From NCBI GenBank assembly GCA_017464815.1, contig JAFTYI010000006.1, positions 19,743 to 83,742 of the forward strand: a DNA stretch of 64,000 nt, given 5' to 3'. The notes beneath the pieces are model-generated. The model worked only from the letters and a program-made list of their open reading frames with translations. It was not told where the DNA came from and searched no databases. The position numbers and the translations under genes were made by a program. Below, in pieces: positions 1-7,633 of the stretch (within the stretch, counting starts at the first letter, position 1; each line of letters begins with the position of its first letter). The DNA is from Bacteroidaceae bacterium. GTDB lineage: Bacteria; Bacteroidota; Bacteroidia; Bacteroidales; Bacteroidaceae.

Positions 1-801
1 TTCACCGCCGTCTATCTCTATGAGTGCAAAACCACCAATGCCGCCGGCACACCCATTACCGATTCGCTGATGATAGCCGTTCAGTCGGCAAACGGAGTGA
101 CCAAAAGTTTCCCCTATTATTCCTATAACAAGCAGACAAAGAAGAGCTACGACAACTACCACATTTACAAAGCAGCACAGATGCACATGGGCGATGTCTT
201 CATAAATTATCCCACAGGTCGCATCACCGTACAGGAAGAGCTCTATCCCAACCGCTACCAAACAGACGAGTCGTTGAAACTCCCTAAATGGAACTTGAGC
301 GAACAGCAGGATTCAATCTTCGGATATTTCTGCCATACGGCCGAAACCCGTTTCCGAGGGAAAGTGTGGCAAGCCTATTATACAGAAGAAGTTCCGGCAA
401 GCATCGGACCGTGGAAATTAGGCGGACTACCGGGCATGATTATCAAGGTGCAGGACAAAGAAGGCATACACACCTTCACCCTCTGCGGCCTGCTCAATGA
501 AGAACAGCCCCTAATATTCACTGAATACATCACTTGGATAGTGCCGGAGAACGGAATGAACTTTGTGAAGCAACGAGTGGATTACCACAAGATGACAGCC
601 GAAAAGTTTCTGAAATACAAGAAGAAAACACTTGGTAATCCGCGCTATGTGCAAGACCCTGCGTATTACGCTCCAGACGCAATGGAAGCATTCGGGTATA
701 AGGAATACCGCAACAGCCGCATCTCCGACCAACAGATTACCAGCGTTGCAGGAGTTATCATTCTATCTGAAGCCCATGTCTATCAACCATTGGAACAATA
801 A
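1..801 (+). CDS. GLPGLI family protein, 5'-truncated by window edge
   Basis: The frame is open from the first base, so the start codon and presumed signal peptide lie outside the window; 266 codons are visible. The family signature is clear: an AYYTEEVP segment followed by GPWKLGGLPGMIIKV near visible residues 126-150. GLPGLI proteins are exported proteins of Bacteroidetes with no established biochemical role. A paralogue with the same signature (WYTQEVP, GPWRLRGLPGIIVK) lies at 1450-2316, and both end in a similar HVHQPLE / HVYQPLE tail, so they arose by duplication. A toxin-antitoxin pair on the other strand separates them. Assignment to the family is secure; function is unknown. Confidence 0.85.
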   Translation, partial: FTAVYLYECKTTNAAGTPITDSLMIAVQSANGVTKSFPYYSYNKQTKKSYDNYHIYKAAQMHMGDVFINYPTGRITVQEELYPNRYQTDESLKLPKWNLSEQQDSIFGYFCHTAETRFRGKVWQAYYTEEVPASIGPWKLGGLPGMIIKVQDKEGIHTFTLCGLLNEEQPLIFTEYITWIVPENGMNFVKQRVDYHKMTAEKFLKYKKKTLGNPRYVQDPAYYAPDAMEAFGYKEYRNSRISDQQITSVAGVIILSEAHVYQPLEQ

Positions 802-804
802 AAA

Positions 805-1125
805 CTATTCGCAAAACATTTGACGAAGCACAATTTGCAATTCGGTTTGCTCATCGGTCGAAAGAGTGGCAATTCGTCTCTTCAGACGACTTTTGTCAAC
901 TGTCCTTATTTGGTCAGTAACAATTTCGCCCTCCCGTCCTTCTATTTGACAAGCAACCCGATAAGGATAACCATGAATGGACGAAGTAATAGGAATAACA
1001 ATGACCGTCGCAAGGTATTGATTCAATTCCTTGGGACTCACTACGACACAAGGACGTATTTTCTGCATTTCGGCTCCAACCGTAGGATTGAGATTAACCC
1101 AATAGACATCAAACTGGTTTACCAT
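805..1125 (-). CDS. PemK/MazF-family mRNA interferase toxin
   Basis: This protein of about 106 residues has the PemK/MazF layout: an N-terminal strand FDVYWVNLNPT, then GAEMQKIRPCVVVSP, matching the family pattern G-x-E-x-x-K-x-RP-x-V-V-V-S, and a central VIPITSS strand. Family members are ribosome-independent endoribonucleases that cut mRNA at short motifs when released from their antitoxin. I chose the ATG at 1125 over a TTG two codons upstream; it overlaps the end of the antitoxin gene by 7 bases, typical of translational coupling in such modules. The stop is only 3 bases from the end of the convergent GLPGLI gene. The family call is strong; target specificity cannot be read from sequence. 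Confidence 0.85.
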   Translation of the reverse strand: MVNQFDVYWVNLNPTVGAEMQKIRPCVVVSPKELNQYLATVIVIPITSSIHGYPYRVACQIEGREGEIVTDQIRTVDKSRLKRRIATLSTDEQTELQIVLRQMFCE

Positions 1126-1373
1126 GACCAATCCTCCACCTTGTCGTCTTCAAATACATCTGCGTCCAACAACCGGTCGTTTCCCGCTTTGTGCGCTTCG
1201 CATGCTGCTGCCGACCATCCTTGTCGGACATCCTTCTTGGATGCCGGCACTTCGGTGAAAATCATTTTGCGGATGTCGCGCAAAGCCAAAAGAGCTTTCT
1301 TCATGGCCACTTCACTTTCAAAGATAGGATTGAGTTCACGGAGTAACTCCGCGCGTAACTGCATTGTTGTCAT
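1119..1373 (-). CDS. Antitoxin partner of the PemK/MazF toxin
   Basis: A small protein of 84 residues lies directly upstream of and overlaps the toxin gene, the usual antitoxin position. The N-terminal two thirds are predicted helical (LRAELLRELNPIFESEVAMKKALLALRDI), and the C-terminus is acidic (DADVFEDDKVEDW), as expected for a segment that wraps a basic toxin. I do not recognise a named antitoxin family, so the call rests on size, charge pattern, overlap and neighbour. A second ATG three codons in (1364) is an alternative start. A TACCTTTG element at 1401-1408 lies about 30 bases upstream and is the likely operon promoter. Confidence 0.7.
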   Translation of the reverse strand: MTTMQLRAELLRELNPIFESEVAMKKALLALRDIRKMIFTEVPASKKDVRQGWSAAACEAHKAGNDRLLDADVFEDDKVEDWSW

Positions 1374-1400
1374 ATCTTGCTAAGATTTGGATTAACACTG

Positions 1401-1408
1401 CAAAGGTA
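1401..1408 (-). promoter_or_regulatory. Putative -7 element for the toxin-antitoxin operon
   Basis: The minus strand reads TACCTTTG, matching the Bacteroidetes -7 consensus TAnnTTTG, 28 bases before the antitoxin ATG. No good TTTG -33 element at 19-21 bases is visible, so this is a partial match. Confidence 0.5.
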
Positions 1409-1449
1409 TAAAAATAAATCAAGAATTGTATGTAATGATAAAAATAATT

Positions 1450-2316
1450 ATGAAAATGAAACTTTTAATTACTTTATTCACTCTCACACTGACCATGTCA
1501 GCGCAGGCACAAACAAAAGATTCTATCGACACGGCGCAATTTGCCGCAATTTATGACTACACTGTCCGGACACAAGACGATGAAGGAAAGGATGTGTGCG
1601 ACTCCATACAAGTGGCCGTGCAGGTGGGACAACGGGTGACAAAGTCCATGCCAAGGAGCCATTATCAGGCAGGAGAAGACAAAGACGCAGGAATCACGGA
1701 GTATCGGAAGTTGATGGAGGTACAGCATCGCGAAACCTTGACGCACATGCCCACCGTGTGGACAAACCATCCCGAAGGAGAGACCACCGTGCGCGAAATG
1801 GTATTCCCCCGAGAGTTCGAAGGACACGAACCTACGCCCTCCTTGGATTGGACGCTTACGGACGACACACTGACCATCAACGGTTACCTCTGTTCGCGGG
1901 CAGAAGTCACCTTCCGAGGCATCCGTTGGACGGCCTGGTACACCCAAGAAGTCCCTTCGTCCGTAGGCCCATGGCGTTTGCGCGGATTGCCAGGTATTAT
2001 CGTCAAGGCAACGGGCAATGCCCACACATTCACCCTGACGGAACTGCGCGACGAGACCTCGGCCATCACCTATGCGACCAACATCAAAATAGAGCGGATG
2101 AAATACCCCAAACTGTTGAAATACCGCAACCAAGTGTTCGGAAGCAAACAGTATCCCAAGAATCCCCATCACCATCTCCCCACAAACACCGACATGGGCA
2201 TCGAACAGGTGACTGCCATAAAGAACGAGAGTGGCGACGGTGGCTACATCCTTGTCAACGGCGGTTTCCACATGTTGCAGAAGGCTCACGTCCACCAACC
2301 GTTGGAAAAGGAGTGA
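1450..2316 (+). CDS. GLPGLI family protein
   Basis: Starting at the ATG at 1450 gives a clean signal peptide (MKMKLLITLF, then a hydrophobic stretch ending SAQAQ before the presumed cleavage site); in-frame upstream starts at 1426 (TTG) and 1435 (ATG) would add charged residues before it. The protein is about 288 residues. The hallmark RWTAWYTQEVPSSVGPWRLR and GLPGIIVK segments lie around residues 155-185. The family is Bacteroidetes-specific, exported and of unknown function. It shares its layout and tail (AHVHQPLEKE) with the truncated gene at the window start. It is convergent with the S9 peptidase gene, and a shared bidirectional hairpin terminator lies between them. Confidence 0.85.
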   Translation: MKMKLLITLFTLTLTMSAQAQTKDSIDTAQFAAIYDYTVRTQDDEGKDVCDSIQVAVQVGQRVTKSMPRSHYQAGEDKDAGITEYRKLMEVQHRETLTHMPTVWTNHPEGETTVREMVFPREFEGHEPTPSLDWTLTDDTLTINGYLCSRAEVTFRGIRWTAWYTQEVPSSVGPWRLRGLPGIIVKATGNAHTFTLTELRDETSAITYATNIKIERMKYPKLLKYRNQVFGSKQYPKNPHHHLPTNTDMGIEQVTAIKNESGDGGYILVNGGFHMLQKAHVHQPLEKE

Positions 2317-2338
2317 AGAATACTATTCCTTTCACAAA

Positions 2339-2376
2339 AAGAATGCCATTCCTACTGCGGTAAGAATGGCATTCTT
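2339..2376. terminator. Bidirectional hairpin terminator
   Basis: The arm AAGAATGCCATTC pairs perfectly with GAATGGCATTCTT across a 12-base loop, with A-rich and T-rich flanks, between the convergent GLPGLI and S9 peptidase genes. It can terminate both. Confidence 0.85.
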
Positions 2377-2389
2377 CTAACCCCCTTTA

Positions 2390-4543
2390 TCACTTCAAAT
2401 AATCCTCGAAGTAGCGGGTGATGTGTTCATGGAGATGCACACGGTCGCGCCCCATCATGTTGTGCCCGTGGCCGGGATAGATGAAGAGGTCGGGATGCGT
2501 CCCCTTGTCGATGCAGGCTTTCAGGAAGGAGTAGGTCATCTGGGGGACACAGACGGGATCGTTGCCGCCATGGATGACGAGCAGGCGGCCCTGCAGGTTG
2601 CCGGCCTTCTCCAGGAGGCTGCTGTTCTTATATCCCTCGGGGTTGCTTTGGGGGGTGTCCATGTAGCGCTCGCCGTACATCACTTCGTAGTATTTCCAAT
2701 CGGTGACGGGGCCACCGGCCACACCCACCTTGAACACGTCGGGATAGGTGAGCATCAGGTTGGTGGTCATGAATCCGCCATAACTCCAGCCGTGTACACC
2801 GAGACGGTCAATGTCCACGTAGGGCAGACTCTTGAGGAAATCGACTCCCTTCAACTGGTCTTTCATCTCCTCCACGCCCAACTGGCGGAAGGTGCAGTTC
2901 TCGAACGCCAAGCCACGGTTGCTGCTTCCGCGATTATCAACGGTGAACACCACGTAACCCTGTTGGGCCATGTAGATGTCCCATCCGCGCACGTCGTAGT
3001 TCCACGAGTTGTGAATCATCTGCGCATGGGGGCCGCCATAGACGTAGATGACGGCGGGATAGGTCTTCGACGGGTCGAAATCGACGGGCTTCACCAAGCG
3101 GTAGTAGAGGTCGGTCACCCCATCGGCGGCTTTCAGGGTGCCTACGCTTATCTCAGGGGCATTGAAGCCCTCCCAAGGATTGGGGGCATCGAGCAACGTA
3201 TGAGCAACTTTTCCCGTTTTCACCGACACCAATTCGATGCGGCGCGGAGTGGTGGGGGCGGAATAGCGGTCGATCATCCAGTCGGACGAGGCGGAGAGCT
3301 GCACGGAGTGTACGCCCTCACTGTTGCCTAAGGGACGGCGCTTTCCGCTCTTTACATTGACAGCATATAGGTTGGTCTGCAAGGGGGAGACTTCGGTGGT
3401 GGCCACGATGACCTCCTTGCGCCCTTCGTGGAAGCCCACGAGCTGTTGCACGAGCCATTCGCCCTTTGTCAACTGAGCCAGTTCCTTCCCCTCCACATCG
3501 TATAGATACAGGTGGTTGAATCCGTCCTTCTGACTATGGTAAATGAACTTCGTGTCGTCCCAAGGGAGGAAGGTAATGGGGTGCTGCGGCTCCACATACT
3601 TCTCGTGCGCCTCGGTAATGAGCACAGCATCCTTCTCGCCCGTCAAGGCATTGTAGCGCACCAGTTCGGCACGATTCTGTTCGCGCGGATGCTCCATCAT
3701 ATAGATGTAGTCTCCACAAGGACTCCAAGCAATGTTGGAGAAGTAGCGGTCAGTGGGGTCACCGGCTTGCAAGTAGATGGTCTTGCCCGTGGCGACGTCA
3801 TAGACACCCACCGTCACCTTGTGGCTGGCCGTGCCGGCCATGGGGTATTTGTCGGGCTGATATTCGGCCGTGCGTGCCTCGGTGTCGACTTGCGGATAGT
3901 CGCTCACCATCGTCTCGTCCATGCGGTAGAAGGCAAGGCGCTGGCCATCGGGGCTCCAGAAGGTTCCCTTCTCGATGCCGAACTCATTGCGGTGTACGGC
4001 TTGTCCGCACTTGATGCCCGCTGGTTCGTCGGTCACCTGCACACGTTGGCCATCGGCCGTGGTTACCCACAGGTTGTTATCAACGGTGTAGGCCATGTGG
4101 CGCGAGCGTTTGTGCCAATCCTTGTCGGAGGCCTTTGCATCGACGGGTAAGCTCCACACCACGTCACCCGTCAACCAATTAAGCAGGATGTATTCGCGAT
4201 TTGCCTGAAGCAGTGCCAATGGCTCATCGGCATAGGGGAAGGAGAGGCTCTGCAACGTATGCACAGGCTTCTTATCTGCCGCCTCGAGCCACTTGTTCAC
4301 TTGGTCGAGGGTGAACAGCACCGTGGCCGGCTTACGGCTTCGGGGGGAGTGCACGGTGAGCGTGTCCACGTCCAACTTCACACACTGGTCGCCCCACCAG
4401 GTGTACCATGCATTTTCAGGGGTACACTGGCGGTAGGTCTCGCCTCCAGGAATGAGGTCGTGCAGGGTGAAAGGTTTCTTTTCTTGTGCCATAGTGGTAA
4501 AAACAACAACCAATGCTGCAAGAGCTAAAATACTTTTCTTCAT
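2390..4543 (-). CDS. S9 family prolyl oligopeptidase / dipeptidyl peptidase IV-like
   Basis: This protein of 717 residues starts with a signal peptide (MKKSILALAALVVVF, ending TMAQ). The N-terminal half is a DPPIV-type beta-propeller containing repeats such as FWSPDGQRLAFYRMDE and AWSPCGDYIYMMEHPR. The C-terminal quarter is the alpha/beta hydrolase: the oxyanion/strand segment VYVYGGPHAQM, nucleophile motif GWSYGGFM, catalytic Asp in HGGNDPVC and catalytic His in PGHGHN near residue 692. Such enzymes remove Xaa-Pro dipeptides from peptides in the periplasm or at the cell surface and support peptide feeding. The DEPA-like Glu region for substrate amino-terminus recognition is plausible in YRMDETMVSDYP. 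The gene lies downstream of the THUMP methyltransferase with a hairpin repeat between them; whether it has its own promoter is unclear. Confidence 0.92.
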   Translation of the reverse strand: MKKSILALAALVVVFTTMAQEKKPFTLHDLIPGGETYRQCTPENAWYTWWGDQCVKLDVDTLTVHSPRSRKPATVLFTLDQVNKWLEAADKKPVHTLQSLSFPYADEPLALLQANREYILLNWLTGDVVWSLPVDAKASDKDWHKRSRHMAYTVDNNLWVTTADGQRVQVTDEPAGIKCGQAVHRNEFGIEKGTFWSPDGQRLAFYRMDETMVSDYPQVDTEARTAEYQPDKYPMAGTASHKVTVGVYDVATGKTIYLQAGDPTDRYFSNIAWSPCGDYIYMMEHPREQNRAELVRYNALTGEKDAVLITEAHEKYVEPQHPITFLPWDDTKFIYHSQKDGFNHLYLYDVEGKELAQLTKGEWLVQQLVGFHEGRKEVIVATTEVSPLQTNLYAVNVKSGKRRPLGNSEGVHSVQLSASSDWMIDRYSAPTTPRRIELVSVKTGKVAHTLLDAPNPWEGFNAPEISVGTLKAADGVTDLYYRLVKPVDFDPSKTYPAVIYVYGGPHAQMIHNSWNYDVRGWDIYMAQQGYVVFTVDNRGSSNRGLAFENCTFRQLGVEEMKDQLKGVDFLKSLPYVDIDRLGVHGWSYGGFMTTNLMLTYPDVFKVGVAGGPVTDWKYYEVMYGERYMDTPQSNPEGYKNSSLLEKAGNLQGRLLVIHGGNDPVCVPQMTYSFLKACIDKGTHPDLFIYPGHGHNMMGRDRVHLHEHITRYFEDYLK

Positions 4544-4582
4544 GATTATTTCATTTATCGAATAGGGTATACCATTTATTTT

Positions 4583-4657
4583 TCAGACGCGGATGACGCA
4601 GATGACGCGGATATTTTATAAGAAAAAATCTGCGTCATCCACGTTATCTGCGTCTGA
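4583..4657. repeat. 9-bp-period inverted repeat (GACGCGGAT type)
   Basis: Left arm 4583-4612 and right arm 4628-4657 are 30-base inverted repeats matching at 25 of 30 positions, and all five differences are transitions. Each arm is itself three to four units of a 9-base word (GCGGATGAC, GCAGATGAC, GCGGATATT). The loop is 15 bases of A and T. It could fold as a terminator-like hairpin downstream of the methyltransferase gene. It resembles the CACGGATTA elements elsewhere in the window in architecture. Confidence 0.85.
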
Positions 4658-4673
4658 AAGTTCATTATTCAGG

Positions 4674-6251
4674 CTACTCTTCCGTCTTCTTCGGTTCAAA
4701 ACTCATGGCTTGAATGCCACTGAGACGCTTGCGTTCGCCACGGAGTTCGCGCTCTTCGTCGGTCTGTCGCCAGGTGCCGAAGCGGCGTTCCTGCTTCTGG
4801 TCGCGCTCCTCGCGACGAGGCTTGAAGCCACCATCCTTGCGGTTGCGGTCGAACTTGCGGTCACCATCGAACTTACGGTCGTCGCGACGCGGACGGTCGT
4901 CGAACTTGCGCTCGCGACGGTCATCAGACTTGCGTGCGCGGTCGGTATCCTTCTTGAACCGGCGGTCGCCATCACGTTTGCCATGACGGTCTTCACGCTC
5001 TTTCCGCTCCTCAAAGCGGCGTTGGCGACGCTCCTCGTAACGGCCCGTGCCGGCACGGCGTTCGTCACGCTCACGACGCTCCTTGCGCTCGGCCAACTCC
5101 TCACCCTCGCGACGGAAGTCGTTGTAGCGTCCACTGAAGAGCTGGTATTTGCGAAACTCGCACGCCAAGGCTCCGTTGAACACGGGTATCTTCACCGAGG
5201 GCTTCAGACCTATCTTGTCGAAGCACTCCTCGCGATAGCTCAATATCCAGGCATCGCCCTCCTTGAAGACGTTCTTCAGGCGGTTGCCAATCATGGCGTA
5301 GAGGCCCAGCAGGTCGTCGGCCGAGATGCGCTCGCCATAAGGCGGATTGCTGACGATAATGGCCTTCTCTTCGGGTGTCTGGAAGTCGGCAAAGTCCTGC
5401 AACTTCAGCTCTATCTCGCCAGTCAATCCGGCGGCACGCACATTGCGCGTGGCCACTTCGATGGCTTGCCGGTTATTGTCGTAGCCATATATCTTGTGGG
5501 CAAACTCGCGCTCGGCCGAGTCGTCGTTATAGACGTGGTCGAAGAGGGCTTGGTCGAAGTCGTTCCACTTCTCGAAGGCGTACTCCTTGCGGAAGACACC
5601 CGGTGCAATGTTGCGGGCAATGAGGGCGGCCTCGATGGGCAATGTGCCCGAGCCGCACATGGGATCGATGAAATCGCACTCGCCCTGCCAACCGGTCATC
5701 AGTATCATACCCGCGGCCAACACTTCGTTGAGCGGAGCCTCCATCGTCTCCTGACGGTAGCCACGGCGATGAAGCGACTCACCCGATGAGTCGAGCGAAA
5801 GGGTACACTTTTCCTGCGCCACGTGGATGTTGAGCGAGAGGTCGGGGTTGTTCAACCGCACGTTGGGACGCTCGCCCGTCTTCTCGCGGAAGTAGTCGGC
5901 AATGGCGTCCTTCACCTTGTAAGCCACAAACTTCGAGTGGCGGAACTCATCGCTGAACACCACCGCATCCACGGCAAAGGTTTTGTCATTCGTCAGATAC
6001 TGCTCCCACTCGATGGCCTTCACGGCATCGTACACCTCGTCGGCCGACTGGGCCTTGAAGTGCTTGATAGGTTTCAAGATGCGCAACGCCGTGCGCAAAC
6101 TGAAGTTGGCGCGGTACATCATCTCCTTGTCGCCGGTGAATGAGACCATCCGTCGGCCAATCTCTACATTGTTTGCTCCCAGTGCGGTGAGCTCTTTTGC
6201 CAACACCTCTTCCAGTCCTTGGAAGGTTTTGGCGATGAGTTCAAATTCCAT
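4674..6251 (-). CDS. THUMP-domain class I SAM-dependent RNA methyltransferase
   Basis: Residues 1-160 form a THUMP RNA-binding region (FELIAKTFQGLEEVLAKEL; LSLDSSGESLHRRGYR). The Rossmann methyltransferase follows, with the SAM motif DPMCGSGT at 196-203 and the catalytic NPPYGER at 302-308, typical of N2-guanine methylation as in RlmL (m2G of 23S rRNA). The canonical fold ends near residue 385. The remaining roughly 140 residues are an unusually charged, low-complexity tail rich in Arg, Lys, Asp and Glu (DRRERKFDDRPRRDDRKFD), probably an RNA-binding disordered extension. The RlmL-like assignment is to the family; the exact rRNA target is inferred. It is flanked on both sides by inverted repeats. 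Confidence 0.88.
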   Translation of the reverse strand: MEFELIAKTFQGLEEVLAKELTALGANNVEIGRRMVSFTGDKEMMYRANFSLRTALRILKPIKHFKAQSADEVYDAVKAIEWEQYLTNDKTFAVDAVVFSDEFRHSKFVAYKVKDAIADYFREKTGERPNVRLNNPDLSLNIHVAQEKCTLSLDSSGESLHRRGYRQETMEAPLNEVLAAGMILMTGWQGECDFIDPMCGSGTLPIEAALIARNIAPGVFRKEYAFEKWNDFDQALFDHVYNDDSAEREFAHKIYGYDNNRQAIEVATRNVRAAGLTGEIELKLQDFADFQTPEEKAIIVSNPPYGERISADDLLGLYAMIGNRLKNVFKEGDAWILSYREECFDKIGLKPSVKIPVFNGALACEFRKYQLFSGRYNDFRREGEELAERKERRERDERRAGTGRYEERRQRRFEERKEREDRHGKRDGDRRFKKDTDRARKSDDRRERKFDDRPRRDDRKFDGDRKFDRNRKDGGFKPRREERDQKQERRFGTWRQTDEERELRGERKRLSGIQAMSFEPKKTEE

Positions 6252-6283
6252 ATATCTTTCTTTTAATACTTATCTTTTTATTA

Positions 6284-6419
6284 GGAGTGAAACTTTCTCT
6301 TTCAAGGAGTGTAGGAGAGAAGGAGTGAAGCTTCGCTTAGGAGTGTAGACAATAGTATTGGCTTATCTCCCTCTATCTCCTTTTCTTATCACTCCTCTAC
6401 TCCTACCTCCTACACTCCT
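6284..6419. repeat. Inverted-repeat region built from GGAGTG / CACTCC words
   Basis: Between the methyltransferase and cysE, AGGAGTGTAGGAG at 6305-6317 is repeated exactly in inverted form as CTCCTACACTCCT at 6407-6419. Several further GGAGTG copies (6284, 6322, 6340) oppose CACTCC/CTCC copies in the right half. The strand asymmetry (purine-rich left, pyrimidine-rich right) would form a long branched hairpin. It may terminate cysE transcription; otherwise the role is unknown. Confidence 0.75.
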
Positions 6420-6433
6420 TTACTTTACTATCT

Positions 6434-7324
6434 TCATCCTCTCCTCTGCACAATCCGCTCACCGGCCGGCACATCCTCGGTCACCCAAATGTTGCCACCC
6501 ACCGTGGCGCCACGTCCGATGGTGATGCGCCCGAGAATGGTGGCGTTGCTATAAACGATGACATCGTCCTCCAGTATCGGGTGGCGGGGGATTCCCTTGA
6601 TGGGGTTTCCATCCTCGTCGAGGGGGAAGCTCTTGGCACCGAGGGTCACTCCCTGATAGAGCTTCACGTTGTTGCCGATGATGCAGGTTTCGCCAATCAC
6701 CACACCCGTGCCATGGTCGATGGTGAAGTGGTGGCCGATGGAGGCTCCTGGGTGGATATCGATACCCGTCTCGCTATGCGCCATCTCGGTGATGATGCGG
6801 GGGATGAGGGGAACACCCAAGGTGAGCAATTCGTGAGCAATGCGATAGTTGCTGATGGCGCGTATGGCCGGATAGCAACAGATGACCTCGCCGTAGTTCG
6901 TTGCCGCAGGGTCGCCATTGTAAGCCGCTTCCACGTCGGTGGCCAGCGTGCGACGCATCTCGGGCAAGCGGGCTATGAACTGGGCGCCCAACAGACGGGC
7001 CTGTTCACAGAGGGTCTCGGCATCACCGCTATCCTCAGACAGGTCGAAAGCCAATCCCGCCTGAATCTGGTTGACCAGCAGGTGGTAGAGTTGCTCCACG
7101 TTCACACCGATGTGATAGGTTACCGTCTGGGCATTCACGGTGGAGTTTCCAAAATATCCGGGGAAAAGGATGGCACGCGCCAAGTTGACAATGCGTGTCA
7201 ACTGTTCGGCCGAAGGCAAGGGTTGCCCTTGGCGGTGATTGTGACAAAGGCCGGTGTAGGACGACGCCTCGGAGAGTTGCTCAACGGCACTGGTCAGTGT
7301 CTGTATATAGCTCTGTGGGTTCAT
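6434..7324 (-). CDS. cysE: Serine O-acetyltransferase
   Basis: This protein of 296 residues transfers acetyl from acetyl-CoA to serine, the first step of cysteine synthesis in the cytoplasm. The N-terminal 180 residues are helical; the C-terminal part is a left-handed beta-helix of hexapeptide repeats (IDIHPGASIGHHFTIDHG, VVIGETCIIGNNVKLYQGVTLGA), including the catalytic DHGTG-type His and the long insertion FPLDEDGNP typical of the SatA-like Bacteroidetes and plant forms. I chose the ATG at 7324; a GTG two codons upstream is open but less likely. A good promoter (TTG-N20-TTACTTTG) lies 53 bases upstream. No cysK is adjacent. Confidence 0.93.
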   Translation of the reverse strand: MNPQSYIQTLTSAVEQLSEASSYTGLCHNHRQGQPLPSAEQLTRIVNLARAILFPGYFGNSTVNAQTVTYHIGVNVEQLYHLLVNQIQAGLAFDLSEDSGDAETLCEQARLLGAQFIARLPEMRRTLATDVEAAYNGDPAATNYGEVICCYPAIRAISNYRIAHELLTLGVPLIPRIITEMAHSETGIDIHPGASIGHHFTIDHGTGVVIGETCIIGNNVKLYQGVTLGAKSFPLDEDGNPIKGIPRHPILEDDVIVYSNATILGRITIGRGATVGGNIWVTEDVPAGERIVQRRG

Positions 7325-7377
7325 ACTCACGATTCAATATTATTACGCGCGGAGGGCTACTCCACCAATTTAAGGTG

Positions 7378-7408
7378 CAAAGTAACACAAAATCCGTCGG
7401 ATAATCAA
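7378..7408 (-). promoter_or_regulatory. Putative cysE promoter
   Basis: The minus strand shows TTG (7406-7408), 20 bases, then TTACTTTG (7378-7385), close to the Bacteroidetes TTTG-N19/21-TAnnTTTG pattern, with one mismatch in the -7 box. Confidence 0.6.
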
Positions 7409-7480
7409 GAAGTTGGCGGATTATTCGCAAAAAACTCCGGCCAAGGTTCGCTTTTCACCCGACCTCAACTCTAGGGATGA

Positions 7481-7546
7481 GGCAAGCTTAGCCTTGGGTT
7501 AAGGCAACCTTAACCTTGGGATAAGGCAGGCTTAGCCTTGGGATAA
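7481..7546. repeat. Tandem array, 3 x 22 bp (AAGGC-N7-GCCTT word)
   Basis: Three consecutive 22-base units at 7481-7502, 7503-7524 and 7525-7546 share GGCAASCTTARCCTTGGGWTAA-like sequence with few differences. Each junction contains a small palindrome such as AAGGC...GCCTT, so the array could form serial small hairpins. Confidence 0.9.
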
Positions 7547-7551
7547 GGTTC

Positions 7552-7617
7552 CCTCAATCGGCCACTGATGTCTCTTCTATCGGCCACTGATGTCTCCTCA
7601 ATCAGTCACTGATGTCT
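7552..7617. repeat. Tandem array, 3 x 22 bp (CACTGATGTCT word)
   Basis: Units at 7552-7573, 7574-7595 and 7596-7617 all end in CACTGATGTCT and are exactly 22 bases long. The sequence is unrelated to the array 5 bases to the left, although the period and copy number are the same. Confidence 0.9.
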
Positions 7618-7633
7618 CCCCCTATCCCCTGCA

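Larger units (their letters stand above)
7325..7633. other. Non-coding region between cysE and pectate lyase
   Basis: This stretch of 309 bases holds the cysE promoter (7378-7408) and two adjacent 22-bp-period arrays (7481-7546 and 7552-7617). I see no gene in it. Confidence 0.8.

Noticed and set aside
2423-3331. Long plus-strand frame of 302 codons opposite the S9 peptidase gene
   Set aside because: It is antisense to a full-length, motif-complete peptidase gene and shows no family motif; a composition shadow. The same holds for other long opposite-strand frames over carB, leuS, lepB and DUF2851.
7481-7617. CRISPR array
   Set aside because: Units are contiguous 22-bp tandem repeats without unique spacers of 30 or more bases, and no cas genes are present. 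The same applies to the other periodic arrays.
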